A stretch of 64,000 nucleotides of DNA from Promethearchaeota archaeon (GCA_019057865.1 JAHLWP010000001.1:178668-242667); one strand, 5' to 3'; counted from the stretch's first letter, positions 52,525 to 61,164 are shown. Notes: generated by a model from the letters alone, not told the origin. Numbers and translations are program-made.

Positions 52525-53832
52525 ATGTTTTTTGATTCTTTTTTTATTGATAATAACTATAATACCACAAATTACGGTAAAATAAGCAAATTTTTAGAGC
52601 CCTTCCTTGAATGTGGATTTGGGTTAATTTGCTCAGCAAATCAAATCAGATATCTTCATCCTAATGTCTTCAGTTTTTTACATAATATCATAACTTTTAA
52701 AGCAACTGATACACGAGATATAGCTGTATTGAAAAATCAAATGAATTTACAAGAATTACAGGGTACCGGATATTATAGCTCTAAAAGGAATAATACTTAC
52801 CAAATTAATTATTTAATGAATATGCGTGAAAATGAAGTAATAATTAAAAGATCAGATATTTATCAACCTTTTCCAGGAGTTGTTGACTTGAACGAACTTA
52901 AAGGTATTGAGCCTCTTCAATATGAAAAAATTTTAATTTATATGGAAAAACAAGGGTATAAATTAAAATTAGCTGAAAGAAGAATAACAGAGAAAGCTAA
53001 AAAAACCCTATTTGAAAAAGATTTAGGTCTGTATATTGACTTTATTGATGAGATTATCAACTTTCTAAATGCTGTGAAAACTGTTGATAAAGTAGGAGGA
53101 TTATACCGCCAAAAACTTAAAAGTGAACTTTCAAAGTTCATAGCTTCAAAAGCTTCTAAAAAAGTAAAAAATAAAAAGCAGATAAGCGAATTACGAGATG
53201 ATTTGTTCCATATTCTTGTTAAACACGGATATTTAATTGAAACTCATCCTAACAAAGCAGGTGGTTCAGAATCCATTAGGACTTGTTATGAAGTGGGATC
53301 AAAATACAATGAAGCTTTGAATGATTACTTTCAAACAGAAGGAGATTATTTACCCAATGTTTCTGTGGATATTATTGAGGGAAATTCTGATTCAGATTCA
53401 AATATTCTTGATTATTTTCGGAAAGAAACCAAGAAGGAAATTATAAATCAAGAAAAGTTCGATGAGATATTACTTGAACAATGTAGTAAAATGTTATGGA
53501 AATTATATCAAATGTATTCTGCTAATAACAAAAACGAATTTGAAAAATCTCTTAAAATTGGAGAAAATTTCATTAAAGACTTCTTAATAAATCTACATCA
53601 ATCTTATCTCCTAAAAAATGATATTTCTATACCTGAGATTAATGATCCTGAAATATTTTTTAATCATTTAGCCAAAAATAATCTATTTCCTTTAACTAAA
53701 GATGAACTTAGAGAATATTTTAAAAAATCCAAAGAAATTATATCAAATACCACTGATATTGAAAAAACTGCTAAAAATCTTCATGATTTATTATTTGAAT
53801 TTTATACTAAATTTCAATCCTATATAAGCTAA
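52525..53832 (+). CDS. Membrane HerA/VirB4-like pseudo-ATPase, second part
   Basis: 435 residues if it starts at the ATG at 52525, but the frame is continuous with the previous gene apart from the single TAA, and the eight codons between (VIFIPNID) are the Walker B strand. The ATG therefore lies inside a conserved strand and is not a natural start. The first 70 residues complete the ATPase fold (FLECGFGLICSANQIRYL, FKATDTRDIAVLKNQ). The rest is helical with a winged-helix-like part (KNKKQISELRDDLFHILVKHGYLIETH). The Walker B acidic pair is reduced to one Asp. Joined length would be about 1282 residues. Confidence 0.7.
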   Translation: MFFDSFFIDNNYNTTNYGKISKFLEPFLECGFGLICSANQIRYLHPNVFSFLHNIITFKATDTRDIAVLKNQMNLQELQGTGYYSSKRNNTYQINYLMNMRENEVIIKRSDIYQPFPGVVDLNELKGIEPLQYEKILIYMEKQGYKLKLAERRITEKAKKTLFEKDLGLYIDFIDEIINFLNAVKTVDKVGGLYRQKLKSELSKFIASKASKKVKNKKQISELRDDLFHILVKHGYLIETHPNKAGGSESIRTCYEVGSKYNEALNDYFQTEGDYLPNVSVDIIEGNSDSDSNILDYFRKETKKEIINQEKFDEILLEQCSKMLWKLYQMYSANNKNEFEKSLKIGENFIKDFLINLHQSYLLKNDISIPEINDPEIFFNHLAKNNLFPLTKDELREYFKKSKEIISNTTDIEKTAKNLHDLLFEFYTKFQSYIS

Positions 53833-53967
53833 TATATATTTACTTTATTCTCTGTTAATTATAGTCATTTTTAAAATAATTTATAATTTTAAGCTTAATT
53901 TGAATGTTGAAAATAAAAAATTTCAGTTTAGCAGGATATAACGATTTATTATTTGAAAGTTCCTCGG

Positions 53968-54474
53968 TTATTTTCCCCATAAAGTTAATGTTATTGGTCT
54001 TTTTTTTGGAGTATAAAATATGAGTTCTTTTAGTATTTTAATATCATACTTCTTTGATACTTGGTCAATAATATTTACATAATTCCCATCCTTCGACGGT
54101 TTGTAAGGTGCCAGACACATTATTATCCAAAAATTATCGTTTAATTTCTCTAATCTTTTAAAATCTTTTTTAGCTCCACCTTTTTTTTCAAGATAAAATT
54201 TTAATGATCTCCTATTTATTAAAAATGCTTTTAATTCAATAATCCATGTCTCACCTTGAACTTCTAACACGATATCAGGTCGACCATACCCCTCACACTT
54301 TTTTTTAGTTGAGTTTATGGAGAATTCAGGAAGATTACTTGAGATATTTTTTAATATTTCGGCTTCCAGCCACCCCTCATATCTGGTATCCAGATCGATA
54401 AATATATCGAAATATTCTTTTTTTGTCTCTATATATTCATAAATTTTTGAAAACAAGCTCTTTATATTTGACAT
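53968..54474 (-). CDS. PD-(D/E)XK nuclease-like protein
   Basis: 168 residues, ATG start. The nuclease core is visible: helix with Glu (YEGWLEAEIL, 30-40), Asp67 in GYGRPDIVLEV, then WIIELKA with Glu80 and Lys82. This D-(x)-E-x-K arrangement is that of restriction-enzyme-like and DUF-type PD-(D/E)XK proteins. No specificity domain. Convergent with the HerA-like gene; first gene of the accessory region. Could be a defence nuclease or a transposon-derived one. Confidence 0.75.
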   Translation of the reverse strand: MSNIKSLFSKIYEYIETKKEYFDIFIDLDTRYEGWLEAEILKNISSNLPEFSINSTKKKCEGYGRPDIVLEVQGETWIIELKAFLINRRSLKFYLEKKGGAKKDFKRLEKLNDNFWIIMCLAPYKPSKDGNYVNIIDQVSKKYDIKILKELIFYTPKKRPITLTLWGK

Positions 54475-54637
54475 ATGTTATAAACGGATTTTATATTTAT
54501 ATAACACTTTCGTCAAAAACCATCTTTAAAGTATATATCCTTGATATTTAATTATTAATGGAACTAATACATGCAAATAATTTTTCTTTAAATAGAAAGG
54601 TTAAGACAATAAGATATGAATGATGAATTTTACATTC

Positions 54638-54801
54638 GTGGAATAAAAGTTCACTTCCACAATTTATATATCATTTATACAGTATTGCCTAATAGGGAAT
54701 TATAAAATTCGGTATTAAGCAATAACACTTAAATATTACCAAATTAAAAACTAAATTAATAACTTTTTTGTCTAAATATTAAAAACTTTTTTGTCTAAAT
54801 A
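54638..54801. repeat. Hairpins and 18-bp direct repeats in a 360-bp gap
   Basis: The 54475-54837 gap has three elements. GTGGAA (54638-54643) and TTCCAC (54655-54660) form a dyad. A 42-base near-perfect hairpin spans 54683-54724: ATTGC, one mismatch, TAATA, a GG/GG internal loop, GAATT, loop ATAA, then the complements AATTC, TATTA and GCAAT. AACTTTTTTGTCTAAATA occurs exactly twice (54761-54778 and 54784-54801), the second ending 36 bases before the ATG at 54838. The hairpin could be a terminator, regulatory RNA or the scar of a mobile element; the direct repeats look like a regulator site. Confidence 0.5.
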
Positions 54802-54837
54802 ATAAAACAACTGTTATAACAGCAAAAATTGAGAAAT

Positions 54838-55632
54838 ATGATTTTTGATATCTTTAATTCTCTTATTGAGGGAATTGCTGTTAGCATTATAATAAGTATT
54901 GGAGCATTCTTTCTGGGTAGATTAAAGTCGATTATAAATCAATTGAAGATACGGCGTTTAAAACAATTCTTCGGGAAAAGTGCAAACAATCCAGACCGAA
55001 TTAAAATTAATTTAATAATACCTGTGCTTCATCCACAGGAAGACTTGATAGATGGAAAAGTAATATATCATTATAAGAAACCTTTCGATAATGAAATAAA
55101 AACTTGGTCGGGACCCGAAAATGTTATGGCCGTAGCGGATATCCAAGCAGCTGCAAGTTTGATATCTTTACTTGAACCTTTAACCCCACAATCCATAGAA
55201 CCAATTACAGACGAGGACTCGCTGGATTGTAAGGATGGGTGTCTTATTTGCATTGGTTCACCCCTATCCAATTCAAAAGCAAAGCTTTTGATGAAAGATT
55301 TCGAACCTGTGAGTTGGGTTAAAACACCAAAAGATCCATATAATCAGCGGTTACAATTAAAAAGCGGAAAGGAATTTACTAGTACTCAAACAGAAGATTA
55401 CGGTCTGATATTGAAAATAGAGAATAAGTATAGTGAAGGTGATTTTGCTTTCATTATAGGTGGCATTACTCACTTCGGCACGACAGGGGCAGCACGTTAT
55501 TTGAAGAAAAACTGGAAAAAATTAAATAATAAAGCTGATAGAAATCCTTTTATTTGCGTGATTCAGGTAGATAAGGAAAACATGGAGCCCACAAAGGAAG
55601 TTTATTTTGAGACAATAGAAAAGAGCTTTTGA
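54838..55632 (+). CDS. Membrane-anchored Rossmann-like protein, unknown function
   Basis: 264 residues from the ATG at 54838 (a TTG at 54829 adds three). One membrane helix at the N-terminus (SIIISIGAFFLGRL), then a cytosolic alpha/beta domain: INLIIPVLHP, the helix VMAVADIQAAASLISLLEPL, LICIGSPLSNSKAKLLMKDF, EDYGLILKIEN, and FAFIIGGITHFGTTGAARYLKK. The Gly-Ser-Pro and Gly-Gly turns at strand ends suggest a nucleotide- or sugar-nucleotide-binding Rossmannoid, similar in style to immune-sensor domains, but I cannot name a family. Its stop overlaps the start of the roadblock gene. Confidence 0.65.
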   Translation: MIFDIFNSLIEGIAVSIIISIGAFFLGRLKSIINQLKIRRLKQFFGKSANNPDRIKINLIIPVLHPQEDLIDGKVIYHYKKPFDNEIKTWSGPENVMAVADIQAAASLISLLEPLTPQSIEPITDEDSLDCKDGCLICIGSPLSNSKAKLLMKDFEPVSWVKTPKDPYNQRLQLKSGKEFTSTQTEDYGLILKIENKYSEGDFAFIIGGITHFGTTGAARYLKKNWKKLNNKADRNPFICVIQVDKENMEPTKEVYFETIEKSF

Positions 55633-55985
55633 AGAAGTTATTGGCAGCAAATTCGGATATTATAGGCGCAGCAATTGTATCATTAGAAGGTATACCTATT
55701 GCGTCTACTCTTCCCCAAGATATAGATGAGATATTATTTGCCGGAATGTGCACTGCAATACAAAGCATTTCAAAACAAGCTGTTAAAGAACTTCATAGAG
55801 GGCAACTGAAACGCATTTTAATAGAGGGGGTAAATGAATTAATTATAGTATCTAAAGCTGGAGAAAATGCTATATTAGTAGTTGCTACAACAAATGATGC
55901 AAATTTAAATTCAATACCATTTAGTCTATTTAAAGACCATACTGATTCATCTAAAGATAAAGGAGCTCCTGAAATTATTCTCTAA
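55629..55985 (+). CDS. Roadblock/LC7-domain protein
   Basis: 118 residues. The whole protein is one roadblock fold: helix LLAANSDIIGAAIVSLEG, strand GIPIASTLP, helix FAGMCTAIQSISKQAVKEL, strands RILIEGVNELIIVSKAG and NAILVVATTNDAN. Such proteins dimerise and regulate small GTPases. It begins at a TTG that overlaps the stop of the preceding gene (TTGA), so translation is coupled to the membrane Rossmann-like protein; the pair very likely works together. The GTPase gene of the window is 14 kb away. Confidence 0.85.
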   Translation: MKKLLAANSDIIGAAIVSLEGIPIASTLPQDIDEILFAGMCTAIQSISKQAVKELHRGQLKRILIEGVNELIIVSKAGENAILVVATTNDANLNSIPFSLFKDHTDSSKDKGAPEIIL

Positions 55986-56013
55986 TCAAATAAGAATTCG
56001 TACCTCATAATAA

Positions 56014-56214
56014 ATACGTTTTTGGACGAGGTTTACTTTTAAAAAAAAAGGTGTTAAAGTTAAAAAAGAAGACCAAATTAATTTACTAGGTTTGAATAAT
56101 ATTTACCATAAAGAAAAAGATAGTAAGTATGATTTCTCACATTCTTTATTTAACCTACCTATAGAGCCTAATTTAAAATGGTTACAAAAATGGAAAAATT
56201 TTATAAATATTTGA
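56014..56214 (+). pseudogene. Start-less open frame, possible gene remnant
   Basis: 66 codons are open after a double TAA (56008-56013), with no ATG or GTG; the only TTG is at 56092. The translation reads like protein (NIYHKEKDSKYDFSHSLFNL, PIEPNLKWLQKWKNF). May be the 3' end of a gene removed by deletion. Weak evidence. Confidence 0.2.
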
Positions 56215-56231
56215 TAATATAAATAGTAAAA

Positions 56232-56801
56232 ATGACTTTTAAAGAAGATTTGGGTAAAAAACTTCTAGATATCCATAAAGAGGAGCTAAATCACATATAT
56301 TCAGTGAAATCAGGTTTAGAATCCAAAGCAGATAATTATATTAAGCTAGCAGGTATAATCTTGGGACTCTTCAGCACAATATCTACGATCTTTTTCATTT
56401 CAAGTGATAAAATTAGTGAACCAATTATCACAATCCCTTTAGGAATTTATTTTTTTGTAGCATTTGTGACCATTGTTTTCATGATTAAGACTATTAAAAG
56501 TGCTGTAAACGTGTTTAAAACTATGGAATATTTCCGACCTGCATATATAGGAACCTTTTTTAATGATGAAATTCTCGTAACCACTGAAAACGTTAAGGAA
56601 GTCTTAAATAAAGATAATGAGACAATCATCAGCACTCTGATATCTACTTATTCCATTTCTATTGAAATGAATAAAAAAAATAATAGAACACTAAAAGATT
56701 ATATTAAAAATTGCTATACTGATTTCAAGATGGGTTTAAGATTCTTCATGATATCAATAGCGTTATTAGTAATAATTGGAATTATAATGAATTTTTCTTA
56801 A
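56232..56801 (+). CDS. Three-helix membrane protein, Pycsar-effector-like layout
   Basis: 189 residues. A charged amphipathic N-terminus (KKLLDIHKEELNHIYSVKSGLESKADNYIKL) leads into a membrane hairpin (about 37-57 and 66-88), a cytosolic helical part of about 70 residues, and a last membrane helix at the C-terminus (RFFMISIALLVIIGIIMNF). This 2TM-helix-1TM layout with a Lys-Ala before the first helix resembles small TM effectors of Pycsar/CBASS-type systems, but no nucleotide cyclase is in the window. Function unproven. Confidence 0.55.
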   Translation: MTFKEDLGKKLLDIHKEELNHIYSVKSGLESKADNYIKLAGIILGLFSTISTIFFISSDKISEPIITIPLGIYFFVAFVTIVFMIKTIKSAVNVFKTMEYFRPAYIGTFFNDEILVTTENVKEVLNKDNETIISTLISTYSISIEMNKKNNRTLKDYIKNCYTDFKMGLRFFMISIALLVIIGIIMNFS

Positions 56802-56817
56802 GTCTAGTAGGTATATT

Positions 56818-57033
56818 ATGATGGGTTATGACTGTGATATTGAAAATGAGGAACATGATGGAAATACCATTATTAATGAATGTCGAATTTGTGCGAAATC
56901 TTTATGTGAAGTTTGTGGATATATAGATTTTAAAATTCATAGATTTCATGTATCGCCAGAAGAATTAGAGGCTATAAAGGAGGAAACACTTTTAATTGAA
57001 GACCTAATTCTATCAAAAAAAGATAAAATATGA
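56818..57033 (+). CDS. Small putative zinc-binding protein
   Basis: 71 residues, ATG 16 bases after the membrane protein stop, so likely cotranscribed with it. CRICAKSLCEVCGY offers two CxxC-type pairs and His residues follow (KIHRFHV); a compact zinc finger is probable. The acidic tail (ELEAIKEETLLIEDLIL) may bind a partner. Function unknown. Confidence 0.5.
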   Translation: MMGYDCDIENEEHDGNTIINECRICAKSLCEVCGYIDFKIHRFHVSPEELEAIKEETLLIEDLILSKKDKI

Positions 57034-57143
57034 AATTATTGCATTGAGATAAATAGATATGATTGTCTAAAATGATCAAAGAATAATTATCTATCAGTGA
57101 TTAAATACATATCTATCTTCGGTGATCGGTAGGAGCCATGATT

Positions 57144-58373
57144 TCAAGCCTCGCATAAGGGAGGATCTTTACCTTTAAAATAAGCAAGATGTTCAAAATC
57201 AAATAATTCACTTCTCTGTGCCTCAGAACGCTTTATAGGTTCAAATCTCATTAGCGGATGGTGAACTTTCAACATCATTAAGACGGGATTATTCTGAACA
57301 TCTCGCACAGCAAAAAAATAGTAATCAGTACCGTTGTGATGATTGAATACTTGGTTAGCATTACCGAGAAGGATTTGAACGATATTATTCTGAGTATCTT
57401 TTACCTTTTCTTTTGCTTCGAGTAGTCCTAATTCTCGCATAACTTCTTTTAAAAGGTCAGAAGATCGAACTAAGCTGACAAATCCATCAATATTTAATTG
57501 CTCAAAGATCCTTCTTTTTACTTGAAATTGGATGGTGCTCATTCTAATCCCAAGCCTGTTACAGATTGAGAATATATTAACAACTTCATTGTAAGAACAC
57601 AAAGCAGAAATAGATGTTACTAATCCTGCAATGACATCGTCTTTAGTATTTTTAATTTGCTCCCATAGTTTATGCATAATTTTTTTAGATTGGTAGAAGA
57701 AGGGCATTCCTAATTCGAACGATTCGGTAATTTCGAGTATTTTGTGGGTAATGTATTCTTGCCTATTTCGCTCCTGATATTCAGGGATAAATTTTAAAAC
57801 TTGTAATAAGAAATCATTAAATTCTTTCTTTGAGATCTTTGAGACTTCTAATAATTTTAATCGCCTAATGCAAATATTCTCAAGCCTTAAAGTGTAGTAG
57901 AGTACAATAGGGACTAATTTTTCGATATTTCTATACTTTGTTCCAGGTCGTAATTGCTTCCATATATTCTTAACCCTCTTAAATACAATTCTTTGATATG
58001 ATCTGGGTAAATTCAAGCAATTAAATATCCTTTTTATCTCAATTTTGACTTTTTCTTGAATTGTTTTAAACCTATCTTTTATTGAATGAATCAAGTTCAA
58101 ATATTCAAGCTTCACAGAATTGGGAGATTTTTGCCGTTCTCCTTTGGTCCCTATTTGAGTCGTTCCTAAGATGGCATATTGAAGGATATCGTCATTATAA
58201 TGTCGATCATATTGTAGTTTTTGTATTTCTAAGACAATTCCACAATCTCCACAGACATAACCCTCAATAGTTTCTTGGATATTAGCAGAACTGCATAGAT
58301 CACATGAAACCGAAGAGAAATGTGGGGAAATGGAACTTGAAATATTGTTATTAATCACCATTTTTTTGATCAC
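57144..58373 (-). CDS. Divergent TFB (TFIIB-like) transcription factor
   Basis: 409 residues from a GTG at 58373; an ATG lies four codons later. N-terminal zinc ribbon CDLCSS / CGDCG. Two cyclin-like repeats follow in about 75-320 but with weak resemblance to canonical TFB: IMHKLWEQIKNTKDDVIAGLVTSISALCSYNEV and ICNRLGIRMSTIQFQVKRRIFEQL are the recognisable second repeat. The B-reader/linker region is atypical, and an extra C-terminal domain of about 80 residues (TDYYFFAVRDVQNNPVLMMLKVHHPL) is not in normal TFB. Probably an alternative, specialised factor. Convergent with the zinc-binding gene. Confidence 0.7.
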   Translation of the reverse strand: MIKKMVINNNISSSISPHFSSVSCDLCSSANIQETIEGYVCGDCGIVLEIQKLQYDRHYNDDILQYAILGTTQIGTKGERQKSPNSVKLEYLNLIHSIKDRFKTIQEKVKIEIKRIFNCLNLPRSYQRIVFKRVKNIWKQLRPGTKYRNIEKLVPIVLYYTLRLENICIRRLKLLEVSKISKKEFNDFLLQVLKFIPEYQERNRQEYITHKILEITESFELGMPFFYQSKKIMHKLWEQIKNTKDDVIAGLVTSISALCSYNEVVNIFSICNRLGIRMSTIQFQVKRRIFEQLNIDGFVSLVRSSDLLKEVMRELGLLEAKEKVKDTQNNIVQILLGNANQVFNHHNGTDYYFFAVRDVQNNPVLMMLKVHHPLMRFEPIKRSEAQRSELFDFEHLAYFKGKDPPLCEA

Positions 58374-58834
58374 TATTTTTATTACTAAGAAATAGTTGGG
58401 AAGGAGTTTGCTTTTTAAATGTTTCTTTTAAAAATTCAATATCTGAGAAGAAGCCCTCTTCTCAAGTTTTACAAGATTGGATTCTACAAAATTGTATAAG
58501 AATTCACTCGAGAAATTATTTTGGATAGCACTTAATTTCAATAACTTCTTGGAAAATTGAGTAAAGATCAATTATGTTAAAATGCGTCTCAGTTTAAGTT
58601 ACAAAATTAATATTATATTATCGATTTTTAGGATTTGGCATAATAGATAAAAATCTAATTTTTACTAAAATTTTTTTTTATTTATATATATTGAAGTTAT
58701 ATTTTTAAGATAAATTAAAAAAGGAAGGATTATATCAAGAGCGTTTCAATTTTGTTAAAAGTCAATTTAGAAAATTTGATTTTAAACATGATAATTACGA
58801 AGAGCATAAATACAAATCCCACTAATCTTTGTTC
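58374..58834. other. Intergenic region with a short perfect hairpin
   Basis: Contains GAGAAGA (58445-58451) and TCTTCTC (58457-58463), a perfect 7-bp stem with a five-base loop, 72 bases upstream of the TFB-like gene. The rest is AT-rich without a gene or repeat that I can support. Confidence 0.4.
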
Positions 58835-60208
58835 ATGTCATACGATCCTTATCAAAACATATATTATTATTACAGAGGTCCAAAAGCTAAAGAGTCAGCA
58901 GAGAAGGATACAGTTGATGATATACAATTAGAGAATAACACCACAAAAGCATTAATCAATACATTAAGACATTGCAGCTCAGATATTTGCCAAGATTTCC
59001 TAACCAAAATGTTTAAATGTCCAATTGGGAATTCTGACTTGCATTATCTATTACAAACTCAAACCATTGGAGAACAAAAGATAAAAATACGTTTAAATAG
59101 AATTCTTTGGGTAATATGTTCCAGAGCTAAATGTCCTAAAGAAATTGTATTACCCGAAAAAATAAGTTTATCCATCACTGAGAAAAGCTTACCTGATGCA
59201 TGGATTTGGAATAATAATACTGTTATTCTAATAGAAAGTAAAACCAATGCAGCATTGGATAAAGATCAATTGATAAAACATAGAGAATTATTAATTTCTA
59301 ATTCTATTCTAAAGGTATCTCATTGGGAGGAGATCCACAGCTATTTTATAGAATTAATAAAAACAAATACAAATATATCAGATAAGGATAAATTTTTATT
59401 ACAACAATTTTCAAAATATTTAGAGTTGGTATCATTGAGCAGTTTTAACGGATGGAATGATGAAGATTTTGAATTTTTTCACCTATATGAAAGAGATAAT
59501 GTTGAAACAGAGAGAATAAGATCTAAAATGAAGATATTTGCTTCAGAAGTATTAGATAATATGAATTTATCTAGGGTTTTGGTAGATAAAGGTCTAGGAA
59601 AGTTAAAATATCCTCTTCAGAATATTTGGTATAAAATTGATTTAAAGGATTCTAAATATTTTATTAAACCTAATGTACCATACGTAAACTTCACTTTAGA
59701 ATTATTCCCGGATGCATTCCAAGTGACTATTGTATTTCCTAATTTCAGTTCAATTAAAAAACTAAGGAATGTACTAAATTCTAAAAGAGACGGCTTAATC
59801 CATAAATTCAAGGATACATTGGAACAAGATATATTAAAACTTACCGATCGAGATATCCTATCTGAATTAGCTGAGAGCAAAAAAACTAATATTTTAAAAA
59901 TTCCCACATTTAAAATAAAAATATATAGCCATTTATCCATTATAAGAGAAAATAGGAGATGGATTCCTAGAAATGAGTTTACATTGGATCTTTATACAAT
60001 AGAAGATGCATATTGGTTTGATTTGTTAAAGAATTTTATTAATTTATATCATCCTGCTAAAGGAAGGAAGAAACATTGGGGGGCAGGCTTACATATTTTA
60101 AAGCAATATAAAAGAGGCTGTGAACTACTTTCTCAACCAAATGAACTTATTGCAGACATTCAAGATACTCTTCAAAAATTCATAAATTTTGTAGAAGCGC
60201 TTCTCTAA
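58835..60208 (+). CDS. Large PD-(D/E)XK nuclease-like protein
   Basis: 457 residues from the ATG at 58835; a TTG two codons earlier is in frame. The nuclease site is LPDAWIWNNNTVILIESKTN: Asp121, Glu134 and Lys136, followed by DKDQLIKH. The N-terminal 100 residues and C-terminal 300 residues are alpha/beta with no named domain; PAKGRKKHWGAGLHI near the end is a conserved-looking basic segment. Layout suggests a stand-alone restriction or anti-phage nuclease with target-recognition part at the C-terminus. It is the second of three such nucleases in ten kilobases. Confidence 0.75.
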   Translation: MSYDPYQNIYYYYRGPKAKESAEKDTVDDIQLENNTTKALINTLRHCSSDICQDFLTKMFKCPIGNSDLHYLLQTQTIGEQKIKIRLNRILWVICSRAKCPKEIVLPEKISLSITEKSLPDAWIWNNNTVILIESKTNAALDKDQLIKHRELLISNSILKVSHWEEIHSYFIELIKTNTNISDKDKFLLQQFSKYLELVSLSSFNGWNDEDFEFFHLYERDNVETERIRSKMKIFASEVLDNMNLSRVLVDKGLGKLKYPLQNIWYKIDLKDSKYFIKPNVPYVNFTLELFPDAFQVTIVFPNFSSIKKLRNVLNSKRDGLIHKFKDTLEQDILKLTDRDILSELAESKKTNILKIPTFKIKIYSHLSIIRENRRWIPRNEFTLDLYTIEDAYWFDLLKNFINLYHPAKGRKKHWGAGLHILKQYKRGCELLSQPNELIADIQDTLQKFINFVEALL

Positions 60209-60528
60209 TTTAGAATAATGAAATTTCGTGAAATTTTCATACTCTATTAATTTTTATCATTAAATTCTTCAGATTTTTACTCTGATTTCACTAATTTGAT
60301 AATAACTCAAAAAAACCTATTAATTATAAAAATATGTGCTGTTTTGGAAATAATATAAATTAATTAAAATGTGAAAATAACTTCTTCTTATTTCATGAAA
60401 AATTAATGAATAGAAGGTTTATGATTCATTTAACATGTCTAACGATAAAAGTGACAGTCAGTAATCATTTAAAGTATAATAAATAATATTTAATATCAGA
60501 AGATAAATGTTCATTTTTTAAAAAAAAT
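60209..60528. other. Intergenic region, nothing supported
   Basis: Begins with a small dyad AAATTTC-GT-GAAATTT (60221-60236) that may terminate the upstream gene. The remaining 290 bases are AT-rich without open frames or repeats worth naming. Confidence 0.35.
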
Positions 60529-61164
60529 ATGAAAATACCTACTAAACAAAATATTGAATCTGCTACAAAATTAAAGAGTCTTATATTAGATTGGACCCTA
60601 TTATATAATCTGTTCATTCAAGAATTTGAAAAACATCATGATAATTATGACATTCATATTATAGGTTATAAAATAGAATTGGTTGATAAGTTATATAATT
60701 GTAATTTACGCCAAAATAATAGAGAAATTGCTAATGAACTTGTGAAGTTCGATCTCGATTTAAGATTAGCAAAGGAAACTCCTGAAGTTATAGTACAAGA
60801 AATTGCAGATATCCAAATTTCAAAATATAAAAAATATAAGAAAGTGGGGTATGTGTTTGCAAGTAAATATTGCCACTTTCATTATCCTTCAAGATTTCCT
60901 ATATTTGATCATTTTGTACGAAAAGAATTATCCAAACTCACTGGAGCTACCTATGGTGATAATGAATATAGTAAATTCAAAGCCAATTTAGATGAATTAA
61001 TATTAAAATTAGATTTTGACATTACTTATACGGATATCGATACTTACTTATGGTTATATGGTCAATGGAAAATATACCAACAGAAAGGAGAAGGATGGTA
61101 TTTCTCTAATGAATTCAGATATTTACTAAAAAATCATATTACATTACTCAAAAAATTAGAATGA
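60529..61164 (+). CDS. Hypothetical protein, possibly helix-hairpin-helix type
   Basis: 211 residues, helical. The segment KYKKVGYVFASKYCHFHYPSRFPIFDHFVRKEL is distinctive and resembles the Phe-Ala-Ser-Lys-x-x-x-Phe-His-x-Pro block in helical proteins often found beside restriction-type genes and reminiscent of HhH-GPD glycosylase folds. No nuclease or glycosylase active site can be confirmed (no clear catalytic Lys-Asp pair). Sits between the large nuclease and the next gene on the same strand with long gaps. Function unknown. Confidence 0.5.
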   Translation: MKIPTKQNIESATKLKSLILDWTLLYNLFIQEFEKHHDNYDIHIIGYKIELVDKLYNCNLRQNNREIANELVKFDLDLRLAKETPEVIVQEIADIQISKYKKYKKVGYVFASKYCHFHYPSRFPIFDHFVRKELSKLTGATYGDNEYSKFKANLDELILKLDFDITYTDIDTYLWLYGQWKIYQQKGEGWYFSNEFRYLLKNHITLLKKLE

